Positions 17,166 to 26,153 of a DNA stretch of 64,000 nucleotides are shown one piece after another (position 1 is the stretch's first letter; each line of letters opens with the position of its first letter). The notes under the pieces were generated by a model. The model had not been told where the DNA came from, searched no databases, and saw only the letters and a program-made list of their open reading frames with translations. Position numbers and translations under genes: made by a program. The DNA is from Methanolapillus africanus (GTDB taxonomy: Archaea; Halobacteriota; Methanosarcinia; Methanosarcinales; Methanosarcinaceae), in contig NZ_JAWDKD010000009.1 of NCBI RefSeq assembly GCF_032714475.1, positions 21,945 to 85,944 on the forward strand, in the 5' to 3' direction.

Positions 17166-19367
17166 ATGAAACAAGAAATGACCAGTGCCGATGTTTCCGC
17201 GATTGTCGCCGAGCTTTCCGCGGGCGAAAAAACCCTCATCGACGCCAAAATTGATAAAATTTACCAGACCGGAGAAAACGAGATCCGGATCAATCTTTAC
17301 GTCCACAAAAGGAAAGGGCGGGAAGATTTAATCATAGAAAGCGGCGTGCGTCTGCATCTCAGCAAATATCTGAAAGAATCGCCGAAAATTCCTCAAGGAT
17401 TCCCGATGCTTCTTCGAAAGCATATCATGGGCGGAAGAATCACATTTATCGAACAGCACCAATTTGACCGGATTATTAAAATCGGCGTCGTTCGCGGCGG
17501 CGAAGAAACCATCCTTGTGGCCGAATTGTTTTCACGCGGCAATATTATCCTGCTCGACAAGAATGAAAAAATTATCTTACCGTTTAAACCCGTCACCTTC
17601 AAAGACCGCAGAATCCGTTCCGGAGAAACATACGAGTTGCCGGCCGAACAATTCAATCCGCTCAAAACAAGCGTCGATGAAATCAAGTCGGTCTGCCAAA
17701 ATTCCGACAAAGATGCGATTCGGACGCTGGCCAATAATTTCAACTTGGGCGGACTCTACTCGGAAGAGGTGTTTAAACGCTGCCCTGTGGACAAATCCAA
17801 ACCGGCTAAAGATTTAACGGACGCTGAAATCGAACAGATTTATGCGGCGATTTCCGAAATGTTGAAACCGGTCAAAACCGGAAACTTCAAACCGGCTTTG
17901 ATTTTGAAAGAATCGAAGAATAAAACCGGTGCCGGAACTTCGGTCGCTGCGCCGGCGCCGCAGCAAAATCCAACGGAACCGGCTCAATCGGCGGATACAA
18001 AAACAGATGCCGAAAAAGATGCTGAAAATAAAGAGAAAAAACCGGAATTTAAATTGCCGGACGGCTTTGAAATTGCCGACGTCGTCGCTTTTGATTTGGT
18101 CCAATACAAAGATCAAAAGAAGATCGAGTTTCCGTCATTTTCGGAAGCATTGGACGAAGCATTCGGCAAAACAGCTCTGGAAGCGATTGTCGTCAAAAAA
18201 GAAGAAGTCAAACACGAAAAGAAATTGGGCATTTTCGAACGCCGGTTAAAGCAGCAAACCGACACGATTGAAAAATTCAATCGCGAGATCGAGAAAAATA
18301 CGAAAATCGCGGAATCCATTTACGCTAATTATCAATTCGTCGAATCCCTGATTGCCGTTTTCGCATCGTCGCGGGAAAAAGGATATTCATGGGATGAAAT
18401 TATCAAAATTATCAACGCCGCGAAAAAGGAACAGAAAAACGAGTTCATCGACTCGATCATTTCCATTCAGCCGGCCGATTCGTCCGTGACGGTGGATTTG
18501 AAAGATTGCAAAGCGACCATCGATATCAAAAAGACAATTCCACAGAATGCGAATGTCTATTACGACGCCGCAAAGAAATTCATGAAAAAGAAAGAGGGCG
18601 CCGAAAAAGCCATTTTGGATACGAAATCTGCGATTGAGAAGAAAGAAAAGGACAAAGACAAAAAATCTGCGTCACAATACGTTCTCAAACGAAAAAAGCA
18701 TTGGTTCGACCGTTTCAAATGGTTCTATTCGTCCGACGGATTTTTGGTTGTCGGCGGCCGCGATTCGGACACGAACGAGGAAATTTTCAAAAAATACATG
18801 GAAAAGCGGGATTGGGTTTTCCACACTCAATATCCGGGCGCGCCGCTGACTGTGATTAAAACGGAAGGCAAAGAAGTGCCGAGAAGCACCATTGAAGAAG
18901 CGGCCACTTTTGCCGTTTCCCATTCCAGTATTTGGAAAGCGGGCGGCTCTTCCGGCGACTGTTATATGGTCAAAGGCGAACAAGTCACCAAAACACCGGA
19001 AAGCGGCGAATACATCACCAAAGGATCGTTCGTGATCCGCGGCGAGCGCCAATATTTCAACAACGTTGTTTTGGAACTGGCGGTCGGCATTGAACTTGCC
19101 GACGAAACGCGTGTGATCGGCGGTCCGATTTCGGCCGTCAAGGCGCGGGGAAAGCATGTGATTGAAATCGCTCCCGGCAAATTTAATCAAAACGATTTGT
19201 CCAAAAAGATTTACCGGCTTTACATGAATGAAATCAAAGACCAAAAATTCTTAAAACAAATCGCATCTCCCGACCAGATTGCGATGATGATGCCGCCCGG
19301 AGAGTCTGATATTCGCAGCGGACCGGATGGGAAGAAATCGGCGGATGACGCCGGTGAAGAAGAGTAA
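17166..19367 (+). CDS. rqcH: RqcH / NEMF-type ribosome quality control factor
   Basis: A 733-residue NFACT protein (also called fibronectin-binding protein A homologue) that binds stalled large subunits and directs C-terminal alanine tailing. The NFACT-N domain covers about residues 1-220, a coiled-coil middle about 400-500, and NFACT-R with YSSDGFLVVGGRDSDTNEE near residue 530. A Pro/Lys/Glu-rich linker near 265-300 is extra. ATG 17166 was preferred to 17124 because MTSADVSAIVAEL normally starts the protein and a TATA box (17133-17142) lies just upstream. The Pelota gene follows on the same strand. Confidence 0.94.
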   Translation: MKQEMTSADVSAIVAELSAGEKTLIDAKIDKIYQTGENEIRINLYVHKRKGREDLIIESGVRLHLSKYLKESPKIPQGFPMLLRKHIMGGRITFIEQHQFDRIIKIGVVRGGEETILVAELFSRGNIILLDKNEKIILPFKPVTFKDRRIRSGETYELPAEQFNPLKTSVDEIKSVCQNSDKDAIRTLANNFNLGGLYSEEVFKRCPVDKSKPAKDLTDAEIEQIYAAISEMLKPVKTGNFKPALILKESKNKTGAGTSVAAPAPQQNPTEPAQSADTKTDAEKDAENKEKKPEFKLPDGFEIADVVAFDLVQYKDQKKIEFPSFSEALDEAFGKTALEAIVVKKEEVKHEKKLGIFERRLKQQTDTIEKFNREIEKNTKIAESIYANYQFVESLIAVFASSREKGYSWDEIIKIINAAKKEQKNEFIDSIISIQPADSSVTVDLKDCKATIDIKKTIPQNANVYYDAAKKFMKKKEGAEKAILDTKSAIEKKEKDKDKKSASQYVLKRKKHWFDRFKWFYSSDGFLVVGGRDSDTNEEIFKKYMEKRDWVFHTQYPGAPLTVIKTEGKEVPRSTIEEAATFAVSHSSIWKAGGSSGDCYMVKGEQVTKTPESGEYITKGSFVIRGERQYFNNVVLELAVGIELADETRVIGGPISAVKARGKHVIEIAPGKFNQNDLSKKIYRLYMNEIKDQKFLKQIASPDQIAMMMPPGESDIRSGPDGKKSADDAGEEE

Positions 19368-19435
19368 TCGAAGGGAATGAAAATAAATCATAAAATTTGA
19401 AATAATGATGAAAAGGAGGGATGCCGACGAAAGTG

Positions 19436-20494
19436 ATGAAAAAGGAGTTGAAAGGCCGCAGCGGCGAAATTGCGCTGATGGCGGACACGCTGGAAGATTT
19501 GTGGCACCTCAAATACATCATCGATCCGAACGACGTGGTTTTCGCGCTCACCAAAAGAAAGCCGGAAGGCGCCGACGACAAGATCCGGCCGGAAAAGCTG
19601 GAAAAAGTCACGGTCCGCTTGGGCGTTCGCGTCGAAAGCACGGAATTCCATAAATTCGCCAACCGCCTGCGCATTCACGGCGTGATCGTATCCGGAATGG
19701 ACATGGGCATGCACCACACGCTCAACATTGAAGAAGGGACGAGCCTGTCGATTATCAAAGAGCAATGGAAAAACGACCAACTGCAGCGGATTGAAGAAGC
19801 CGAGGAAGCCGGCAAACGGCCGTCCGTCATCATTGCGGGAATTGAGGAAGGCGACGCCGACATCGGTCTTGTTCGCCATTACGGCGTTGAGCCGTATTCG
19901 CACATCCGCCAGTCGTCGGGAAAACGAGAAAGCGGCCTGAGAGATGTTTTTTTCAAGGAAATTGCCGACCAACTGAATTTCGTCTACAAAGACGGTGCTG
20001 CCATCGTTTTGTGCGGCCCCGGTTTTACCAAAGACGATTTTTTGATTTACTTCAAAAAAACCTATCCGGAATTGGCGTCCAAAGCCGTGACGGAAGACAG
20101 TACCATGATCGGCGTTTCCGGATTCCTGGAAGTTCTCAAGAAGGGATCCATCGACAAAATCATGCACGAGTCAAGACTGGCCCGGGAAACCAATTACATG
20201 GACGCGTTCTTAAAAGAAGTGTCCATCGACGGAAAAGCAACTTACGGACCGGCAGACGTTCAAAACGCGATCGATTACGGTGCCGTTGAAACGCTTCTCG
20301 TCGCCGATGAAAAATTGAGGGAAGAGCGGGAAACCGCTGACGGAAAAAGTGTTTCACCGATTGAAAATATGATGCAGGAAGTGGAACGCTCACAAGGAAA
20401 AGTGATCATTCTCAGTACTGAGTTTGAACCGGGAAGAAAACTGGCCTCTTTCGGGGGCGTTGCTGCGATTTTGAGATACAAGTTGGGACAGTAA
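19436..20494 (+). CDS. pelA: Pelota / Dom34 mRNA surveillance protein
   Basis: A 352-residue eRF1-like protein that opens stalled ribosomes with ABCE1 or aEF1A. The N-terminal Sm-like domain begins KKELKGRSGEIAL and contains DTLEDLWHLKYII. The central domain starts near residue 130 and lacks the GGQ of release factors, as expected. The last domain ends with LASFGGVAAILRY. ATG 19436 matches the family start; an in-frame ATG at 19421, directly after AAGGAGGG, would add five residues. Its place after rqcH puts two ribosome-rescue factors together. Confidence 0.95.
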   Translation: MKKELKGRSGEIALMADTLEDLWHLKYIIDPNDVVFALTKRKPEGADDKIRPEKLEKVTVRLGVRVESTEFHKFANRLRIHGVIVSGMDMGMHHTLNIEEGTSLSIIKEQWKNDQLQRIEEAEEAGKRPSVIIAGIEEGDADIGLVRHYGVEPYSHIRQSSGKRESGLRDVFFKEIADQLNFVYKDGAAIVLCGPGFTKDDFLIYFKKTYPELASKAVTEDSTMIGVSGFLEVLKKGSIDKIMHESRLARETNYMDAFLKEVSIDGKATYGPADVQNAIDYGAVETLLVADEKLREERETADGKSVSPIENMMQEVERSQGKVIILSTEFEPGRKLASFGGVAAILRYKLGQ

Positions 20495-20914
20495 TAGCAG
20501 CAACAGCGGAACCGGACTGAAAATCGGCTGCTGTTGGAAATCCCGGTCCGTGACCGCAAGTTCAGACATTCGCACGCCGGAGGCGTGCGGATGTCTGAAC
20601 TTGGCGGATCGCTCTTTTTGGAAATCTGATTGGAGAGATGTAATCATCTGTATTTTTAGGAACTGTGGGTGGAAAACGGATCAGGAAACATGTGTATTGT
20701 TGAAAACGGTTGGTACAAAACGGATTAGGAAAACAACTGTATTGTTGGAAACAGTCGATACAATCTAATAAAATACAAAAACAAAGTAGAGAGAACAATT
20801 TACAATTCCATGGAATTGAAAATATAAAAGAAAATAATATCAGATTCGGGAATATTAAAAATTGTTATAAAGATGAAGGAAATTTCAGAATACAACAAAT
20901 GCAGGAGATGTTGT
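20495..20914 (+). repeat. Composite repeat R1, copy c (partial)
   Basis: After the pelA stop a long palindrome, about 25-bp arms with one mismatch and one extra base, lies at 20554-20606 (CCGCAAGTTCAGACAT arm, GGA loop). Three degenerate 44-bp units with core CTGTATTGTTGGAAACAG follow at about 20640-20775. There is no GC module and no closing palindrome. The rest of the spacer to 20914 is AT-rich leader for the next gene pair. Confidence 0.6.
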
Positions 20915-21349
20915 ATGATGATAAATGAAGCATTTTATTTGAAATTTCCACCTCAATTAAAGAAAGCGCTTTTGGAAAAGAAAGTTAAATTCAGAAACGT
21001 TAACGAGAAGTATGAAAAATTTGCAGCTTTCAGAGCCATAAAAAGAGAAAATGAAGAAAAACCGATTCAACGCCAAGATTTTTATTCTTATGCCGAACTC
21101 GGATGTAAAGGGAGACACATTGACGAAAATGATATTTCATATTACGGATGTTCTTTATTTACAGATATTGAAGAATTAAAGAAAAAAATGAAAACCAATC
21201 AGGGTGTGCCAAATTCTCCCCTTAAAATTATCAAAGGATATGTCAAAGATTCAAATGGACCATGCACCGTCAACAAAAAAACAGCCCATGTCGATTGGTG
21301 GTTGTTTGACGGATGCGATCCGTCACCGGATTTTGAGGTGATATTGTGA
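20915..21349 (+). CDS. Unrecognised protein, first of an overlapping pair
   Basis: A 144-residue soluble protein I cannot place. It has a basic N-terminal half, a YYGCSLF segment, and a distinctive closing HVDWWLFDGCDPSPDFEV that looks like a conserved motif. ATG 20915 was chosen because GGAG lies eight to nine bases before it; an upstream in-frame start at 20873 is less likely. Its stop overlaps the GTG of the next gene by four bases. A toxin-antitoxin or immunity-type pair is a guess from size and coupling only. Confidence 0.7.
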   Translation: MMINEAFYLKFPPQLKKALLEKKVKFRNVNEKYEKFAAFRAIKRENEEKPIQRQDFYSYAELGCKGRHIDENDISYYGCSLFTDIEELKKKMKTNQGVPNSPLKIIKGYVKDSNGPCTVNKKTAHVDWWLFDGCDPSPDFEVIL

Positions 21350-21834
21350 AAAAGGTTTATTTCATCGTCCAAGAAAAAAAGTTTTGCTTGGAGAGAGTGC
21401 TGCTCCAAATAGATATTCCGCCACTCTTGTTTGTCTGCAAAGACGAGGAAAATCAATTGTATTTGTGCGTTTGTACGTACTCATTTCAACAACCGTTTGA
21501 ACATTTGATGGTTCCGACAACAATTGACATGTTGTTAAAAATGCTCAAAAATGAGATCACGATGTATGAAGCATTTAGAGGCGCTCAAATCGGATATAAA
21601 ATAAAAGAAGGGGATGAGCCGGAAAATGACATTTCAACACAGCTTTTCCGGAATGAAATCAAAGATGAAGATTTGCCGGTCAAAGGCATTTTCTTTGAAT
21701 TAGACACGGAAGACATCGTTGATTACATCCACCAACTGGAAGAAGAAAAAATGATCTCAAAAAAGAAAACAAACCCGACAAAAACAACCGAATGCGCACG
21801 TATTCCTTACGGAATCAAATTCAAAAAAGTATAA
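21346..21834 (+). CDS. Unrecognised protein, second of an overlapping pair
   Basis: A 162-residue acidic protein starting at GTG in a GTGA overlap with the previous stop. The phrase PPLLFVCKDEENQLYLCVC recalls small domains of the DUF6575 type, but I cannot confirm this. The C-terminus carries the acidic then lysine-rich stretch EEEKMISKKKTNPTK. It is followed within 16 bases by a perfect solo palindrome. With its partner it lies between repeat blocks, suggesting accessory status. Confidence 0.7.
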   Translation: MKKVYFIVQEKKFCLERVLLQIDIPPLLFVCKDEENQLYLCVCTYSFQQPFEHLMVPTTIDMLLKMLKNEITMYEAFRGAQIGYKIKEGDEPENDISTQLFRNEIKDEDLPVKGIFFELDTEDIVDYIHQLEEEKMISKKKTNPTKTTECARIPYGIKFKKV

Positions 21835-21849
21835 AATAGAAAAGAAATC

Positions 21850-21882
21850 CGCTTCAACAGACGCAAAGCGTCTGTTGAAGCG
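21850..21882. repeat. Solo R1-type palindrome
   Basis: A perfect palindrome with 15-bp arms (CGCTTCAACAGACGC) and an AAA loop, lying 16 bases after the second pair gene. It shares the ACAGACGC/GCGTCTGT heart of the R1 end palindromes. It may act as a convergent terminator between this gene and lemA. Confidence 0.65.
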
Positions 21883-21944
21883 TGACGTTTTTTAAGATTA
21901 TTTTTAAATAAATATTAAAATTGAATTCGCATTGTGCCAAATTC

Positions 21945-22511
21945 TTATGAAAAAGAAACTTTTGGCACAACTTTTTCTTCTTCCGCCGCTTCAAAGAGTT
22001 CTTTCTTGGTAAAGCCGCCGAGTTTGGCGACGATGTTGGTCGGAATCGTTTGAATGGTGTTGTTGTACTTGGTCACCGTGTCGTTGTAGAACTGTCGGGT
22101 GTAAGCAATCTTGTTTTCGGTTTCCGTCAATTGGTTTTGAAGGTCGCGGAAGTTTTCATTCGCTTTGAGCTGCGGATAATTTTCAGCAACGGCGAACAGG
22201 CTTTTTAATGTACTTGAGAGCATGTTGGACGCTTCCGCCTTTTCGTGGGGTGTTGTGGCCTTCATCACAGCGGAACGGGCAGCCGTCACGTTTTCAAGAA
22301 GCTGTTTCTCGTGTCCGGCATAGCCTTTCACGGTTTCAACGAGGTTCGGAATCAAATCCGAGCGTCTTTTGAGTTGAACATCAATTTGCGCCCAGGCGTT
22401 TTCCACAAAGTTGCGCGCCTTGACAAGGTTGTTGTACATCATCACAAACGCCGCAACAACAACGATGATGAGCAGCAAAATGATGATTCCGATAATGAGT
22501 CCGGTCGACAT
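21945..22511 (-). CDS. LemA family membrane protein
   Basis: A 188-residue protein with one N-terminal transmembrane helix (about residues 4-24) followed by a helical bundle. MYNNLVKARNFVENAWAQIDVQLKRRSDLIPNLVETVKGYAGHE is the hallmark of the LemA family. The function is unknown. It follows the DUF2207 gene in the same direction with a 166-base gap, a pairing seen in many prokaryotes. Confidence 0.95.
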   Translation of the reverse strand: MSTGLIIGIIILLLIIVVVAAFVMMYNNLVKARNFVENAWAQIDVQLKRRSDLIPNLVETVKGYAGHEKQLLENVTAARSAVMKATTPHEKAEASNMLSSTLKSLFAVAENYPQLKANENFRDLQNQLTETENKIAYTRQFYNDTVTKYNNTIQTIPTNIVAKLGGFTKKELFEAAEEEKVVPKVSFS

Positions 22512-22677
22512 ATTGTATCACTCCGATTGAATTTTTTTATAAATTTAAATTTGTAATTTTAAATTTTGTAATTATTATTTTTTGACACATTGGATGTGTT
22601 TTGTCTTTAAAATATGATTTTGAATTGATAAGACTTCGCTTTCTTTTAAAAAATAAAAGATTGGAGGGAGAGGCGGA

Positions 22678-24540
22678 TCAGCGGGCGCCACCGCCGCCAC
22701 CACCAAAGCCGCCGCCGATTCCGCCGCCGCCAAAGCCGCCCCCACCGCCGCCGCTGCCGCCTTGATTCGGCGTCGACGACGAATAAGCCCGACCCATGCC
22801 GGTGTAGAAGATCGGATAATAATAAATCATACCGACCCGGCTGTTGGACATGGCTGCTGTCGGAACCGACAAATGCATGTTCTTCAAAGCTTGATCAGCA
22901 ACGCCGAGCGCCATCGCATAAACCATGTAATGGTCCCAAATGATGACCGACGCCGGCGGATATTGTTGAATCAGCGAGTAATCGGTCAGATATTTCTCGA
23001 AATTCTTCCATTTCAAATAGAAGACGCGCCCGTCTTTGGTCCAGCGGCCCATGGACCGCTTCCAAATAGCCGGATAAATGATCAAGAAAAGGCCGATCAG
23101 ACCACTCACGAAACACAACGTCGTTGTGATGCCGGTTTGCGGATAAAGGTTTGACGGCGCGATGATTTGGCTGATGAAATACATTGCGATGGAACAAAAC
23201 AGCAAAGCGACGCCGGCCATACCGATCATTTTGTTGCCGGTGGCGTCGAAATAGGAATCAAATTGAGCCATCTTTGTGATTTTGGCGTTCCAGCGGTTCA
23301 AGAAATTATAGAACGAATCATTTGCCCCGAGCTTCTTTTGAAGTTTTGTCCATTCGATTTCACCGCCTTCCATGCGGTCGCTCAAGAAGGTATAAACGTC
23401 CCGCTCAAAGTCATTCAAATTACCGTCCGCGTTCTTTTCCACTTTCAGCATGATTTCCTTGACGTCCGACTTCTTCCAGTCCTTGCGCATGGTTTCATGA
23501 ATGGAGAAATAATCGTTGTCAATCAAATACATGATCGTGGAAACAAATGCGTCCATCGTCGGTTTTCCGTGGCCGGAAACAATTGCGTTCACCACAGCCG
23601 GTTTCGTATTGGTCGGCAATTCCCGCTCATAAAGCGCATGATAATCTGTTTGCAACTCCCGTCCGTATTTCAAATAGATCAGAACAGGAACGGCAATGCC
23701 GCCCAAAATGACCAAGAACTGGATAAAAATGAGGAAATAAGCATAAGTGCTCTTCCGCTCATATTGGCTTTCTTCTTTGAGGATATCGTCCAATCCGTCA
23801 TACCTTTGAATCGTCACAAAATCTCCGCTCGGGTTTTCCATCCTCGGATAAATGACGCGGAAATCATACCAAGTATAGGACGGAATGTTCGTTGCTGAAA
23901 TCGTATATCGGTAATCGGAACCGGAAACTTGATTCCCGCTCACCGTATCCGTATAGAATGACGGATGCGTCCAATTTGTCTGTCCGCTGTAACCGGGAAT
24001 CGGGGACATGGTCGTGTTTTTAAACGTCACGGTCGCGTTTAAGCTCGGCAATTGTTTTTCCCAATTGTCGCCCCAAAGCATGTAATTGAATTCGGTGACG
24101 TCATTGTAAACGTTGATGCCGCCGTAGTAATCATAAGAAATCACAAAAACGACGTTGGAAGGATTCGGTTTTGGGAGCCTGACAATCAATTCTTGTCCGC
24201 CGGACACTTGATCGACCCGGAAAGAAGAATTGGGATAGCCTTCAATGTAGCCGGTCGCGTTTTTAATCCGGATATCGGAGTTGGTATACACCAACCGGTA
24301 GACTTCATTGTAATCCTCGTCCCAACTATCAAAGGTGTAATAAATGCGTTCGTTGACATGAACGACGCCCGATTCGTTGACGACGATGTTGACATCGGCA
24401 TGGTCGACCGTGTACGACTTCGCCGCCGCCCCCGACATCAACAGCATCAGGCAAAGCCCGATCAGCAAAGCAACCGCGACGAGACGCAGCGGCGCCGAAG
24501 ATAAAGAAGATGTGGAATTGTTGTGCTTTTGAAGATTCAT
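22678..24540 (-). CDS. DUF2207 membrane protein with glycine-rich tail
   Basis: A 620-residue membrane protein. A signal peptide or anchor spans about residues 20-40. Residues 41-250 are an extracellular beta-rich DUF2207 domain. Transmembrane segments follow at about 268-288 and as a pair at about 445-500. The chain ends in a Gly-rich stretch (SGGGGGGFGGGG type), which bacterial relatives also have. It is the usual companion of LemA. The process is unknown; envelope function is inferred. Confidence 0.92.
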   Translation of the reverse strand: MNLQKHNNSTSSLSSAPLRLVAVALLIGLCLMLLMSGAAAKSYTVDHADVNIVVNESGVVHVNERIYYTFDSWDEDYNEVYRLVYTNSDIRIKNATGYIEGYPNSSFRVDQVSGGQELIVRLPKPNPSNVVFVISYDYYGGINVYNDVTEFNYMLWGDNWEKQLPSLNATVTFKNTTMSPIPGYSGQTNWTHPSFYTDTVSGNQVSGSDYRYTISATNIPSYTWYDFRVIYPRMENPSGDFVTIQRYDGLDDILKEESQYERKSTYAYFLIFIQFLVILGGIAVPVLIYLKYGRELQTDYHALYERELPTNTKPAVVNAIVSGHGKPTMDAFVSTIMYLIDNDYFSIHETMRKDWKKSDVKEIMLKVEKNADGNLNDFERDVYTFLSDRMEGGEIEWTKLQKKLGANDSFYNFLNRWNAKITKMAQFDSYFDATGNKMIGMAGVALLFCSIAMYFISQIIAPSNLYPQTGITTTLCFVSGLIGLFLIIYPAIWKRSMGRWTKDGRVFYLKWKNFEKYLTDYSLIQQYPPASVIIWDHYMVYAMALGVADQALKNMHLSVPTAAMSNSRVGMIYYYPIFYTGMGRAYSSSTPNQGGSGGGGGGFGGGGIGGGFGGGGGGAR

Positions 24541-24728
24541 AATATCACAATCAAATGATGAATTCGAAAGATGAATAAAATGACGTGTAATGCTTAATAA
24601 ATCTTTTTTTATTTGATTTAAAAAATGAATGAAATGAGAAATGAGTGAAACAAAATTGAATAAAATAATTCATTTGTTAGTCAATCCAATAACAATTCTT
24701 ATGAACAAAAGGAACAATATATCAAAAT

Positions 24729-25427
24729 ATGACAAAAACCGCAAAACCAACTGAAAAATCAGAAAAAACAAAAAATAAATCGGCAGCGCCGAAAGAAACA
24801 AAAGAAGTCAATAAAGGCGGCCGAAAACCCATCGAAAAAAAGGAGCCGGTCGCTCAAAAAGAAATTCCGGCGGAATTCGACGACGAATTTTTGGACCACT
24901 TTGACGAAGACCGGATTTCGGAAAGCACGCAAATCTTTTCCGCGATTTCCAGCGACATGCGCCAGCGTATGATTCAATTGATTTCGGAAGACAGCCGCCA
25001 CATTTCATCCATCGCCCGCGAACTCAACATTTCCGTTCCCGTCGCGGCGAAACACATCAAGATTTTGGAAGACGCCGGGCTCATCGAACGCAAAATTTTC
25101 GGAAAAACACACGTCCTCAGCTTGAAGAAAAACAGTTTCAATACAGCGTTTGACGCGTTCGCGCCGGTCAAAAAACTGGAAGTGGAAAAAGGAACAACGT
25201 TGATGGAAGCGTTTAAAAGCGTCGCCATCGTCGAAGTGAAAAATATCGGCGGACGAAATTTTATCGTTGCGGCCGACGGCGAAGAAGGCTATTTCTTGTA
25301 TGAAGTGAACGGCAAACTGATTGACAAACGGGCGGAAGAATTCGTGTTGGAAGAAGACGCCGTCGTTTCATGGAAAAGATTGGAACCGGTCACGAAAAAG
25401 AAGCTGGTCGTTTCCGTGAAAAAATAA
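24729..25427 (+). CDS. ArsR-like regulator with C-terminal DUF4430-like domain
   Basis: A 232-residue protein. Residues 1-60 are a Lys/Glu-rich disordered extension. Residues 65-140 are an ArsR winged helix (FSAISSDMRQRMIQLI, ISSIARELNISVPVAAKHIKILEDAGLI). Residues about 155-205 (GTTLMEAFKSVAIVEVKNIGGRNFIVAADGEEGYFLYEVNGK) resemble the DUF4430/transcobalamin-like fold. Such a fusion could sense a ligand and control nearby genes, but the ligand is unknown. It is transcribed alone. Confidence 0.8.
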   Translation: MTKTAKPTEKSEKTKNKSAAPKETKEVNKGGRKPIEKKEPVAQKEIPAEFDDEFLDHFDEDRISESTQIFSAISSDMRQRMIQLISEDSRHISSIARELNISVPVAAKHIKILEDAGLIERKIFGKTHVLSLKKNSFNTAFDAFAPVKKLEVEKGTTLMEAFKSVAIVEVKNIGGRNFIVAADGEEGYFLYEVNGKLIDKRAEEFVLEEDAVVSWKRLEPVTKKKLVVSVKK

Positions 25428-25456
25428 AAACAAAAATAAAAACAAAAAGCAGATTG

Positions 25457-25499
25457 GTCAGCAGTTATGAATTTGACTTGCTGCTGACATATTTTTTAA
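25457..25499 (+). terminator. Terminator after the ArsR-like gene
   Basis: GTCAGCAG at 25457-25464 pairs perfectly with CTGCTGAC at 25481-25488 and is followed by a T-rich run. Confidence 0.6.
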
Positions 25500-25504
25500 A
25501 TTAA

Positions 25505-26020
25505 TTTGCACCAACGGTCTCTGTTTTTAGATTTCAGTTTGCACCTACAGTTTCTATTTTTAAATTTCAGATTACATCTACAGTTTCTGTTTTTAGATTT
25601 CAGTTTGCACCTACAGTTTCTATTTTTAAATTTCAGCTTGCACCTACAGTTTCTGTTTTTAAATTTCAGTTTGCACCTACAGTTGACTGTTTTAAGGATT
25701 CAGATTGCATCGACTGTTTCAAACAATACACTTGTTTCTTGGTCCGGTTTTCAGCAACAGGTTCCAACAATACACATGAAACTTCCCTCAGTTTTGTACA
25801 TGTTGCTGCTGATTGCACCTCCCGATCCTGCGATATCCGCTTAAACAGACGCCAAAGGCGTCTGTTTAAGCGGGATGGTTTGCATGAAAAAAACAGAAAC
25901 AGATTCAAATAAACTGAAAATAAAAAATGAGAGCTGATTTCAATAAAAATCAAAAATGAACCCATATTTTTTCGCATCGCACCGCCAAAAACCAACGCCA
26001 TAACGCGCGCGCAGCTGCCT
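25505..26020 (-). repeat. Composite repeat R1, copy d, with the clearest 33-bp array
   Basis: Read on the minus strand: GC module (TAACGCGCGCG on plus, 26001-26011), palindrome at 25837-25873 with perfect 17-bp arms and AAA loop, a short 44-bp-type stretch (25720-25800), then about six 33-bp units at 25514-25710 with core CAGTTTGCACCTACAGTTTC on plus. Because 33 is a multiple of three, the array leaves an open frame of 11-residue repeats, but no start signal or gene is evident. Confidence 0.65.
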
Positions 26021-26030
26021 GCCGGAAAAA

Positions 26031-26119
26031 TGCACCGAAGGGAGCGTTCGCGAAGCGAACTCAATGGATTCAGACTCCCACTGCCCTTGAAAAATTCCTA
26101 GCGAAGCGACGGAATTTTT
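26031..26119 (-). mobile_element. R2 double-hairpin insert, copy c
   Basis: Minus-oriented copy: GTTCGCGAAGCGAAC hairpin at 26046-26060 and AAAAATTCC...GGAATTTTT at 26090-26119. It splits the GC module: GCGCGCAGCTGCCTGCCGG with a following A run at 26007-26030 and an imperfect repeat of it at 26120-26147 flank the insert. The duplication is diverged, so the insertion looks old. Confidence 0.55.
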
Positions 26120-26153
26120 GCGCGCGGCGCTGCCCGCCGCAAAAAAAGAAAAA

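Noticed and set aside
25506..25844. Open frame with 11-residue repeats
   Set aside because: A by-product of the 33-bp array; there is no sign of translation.
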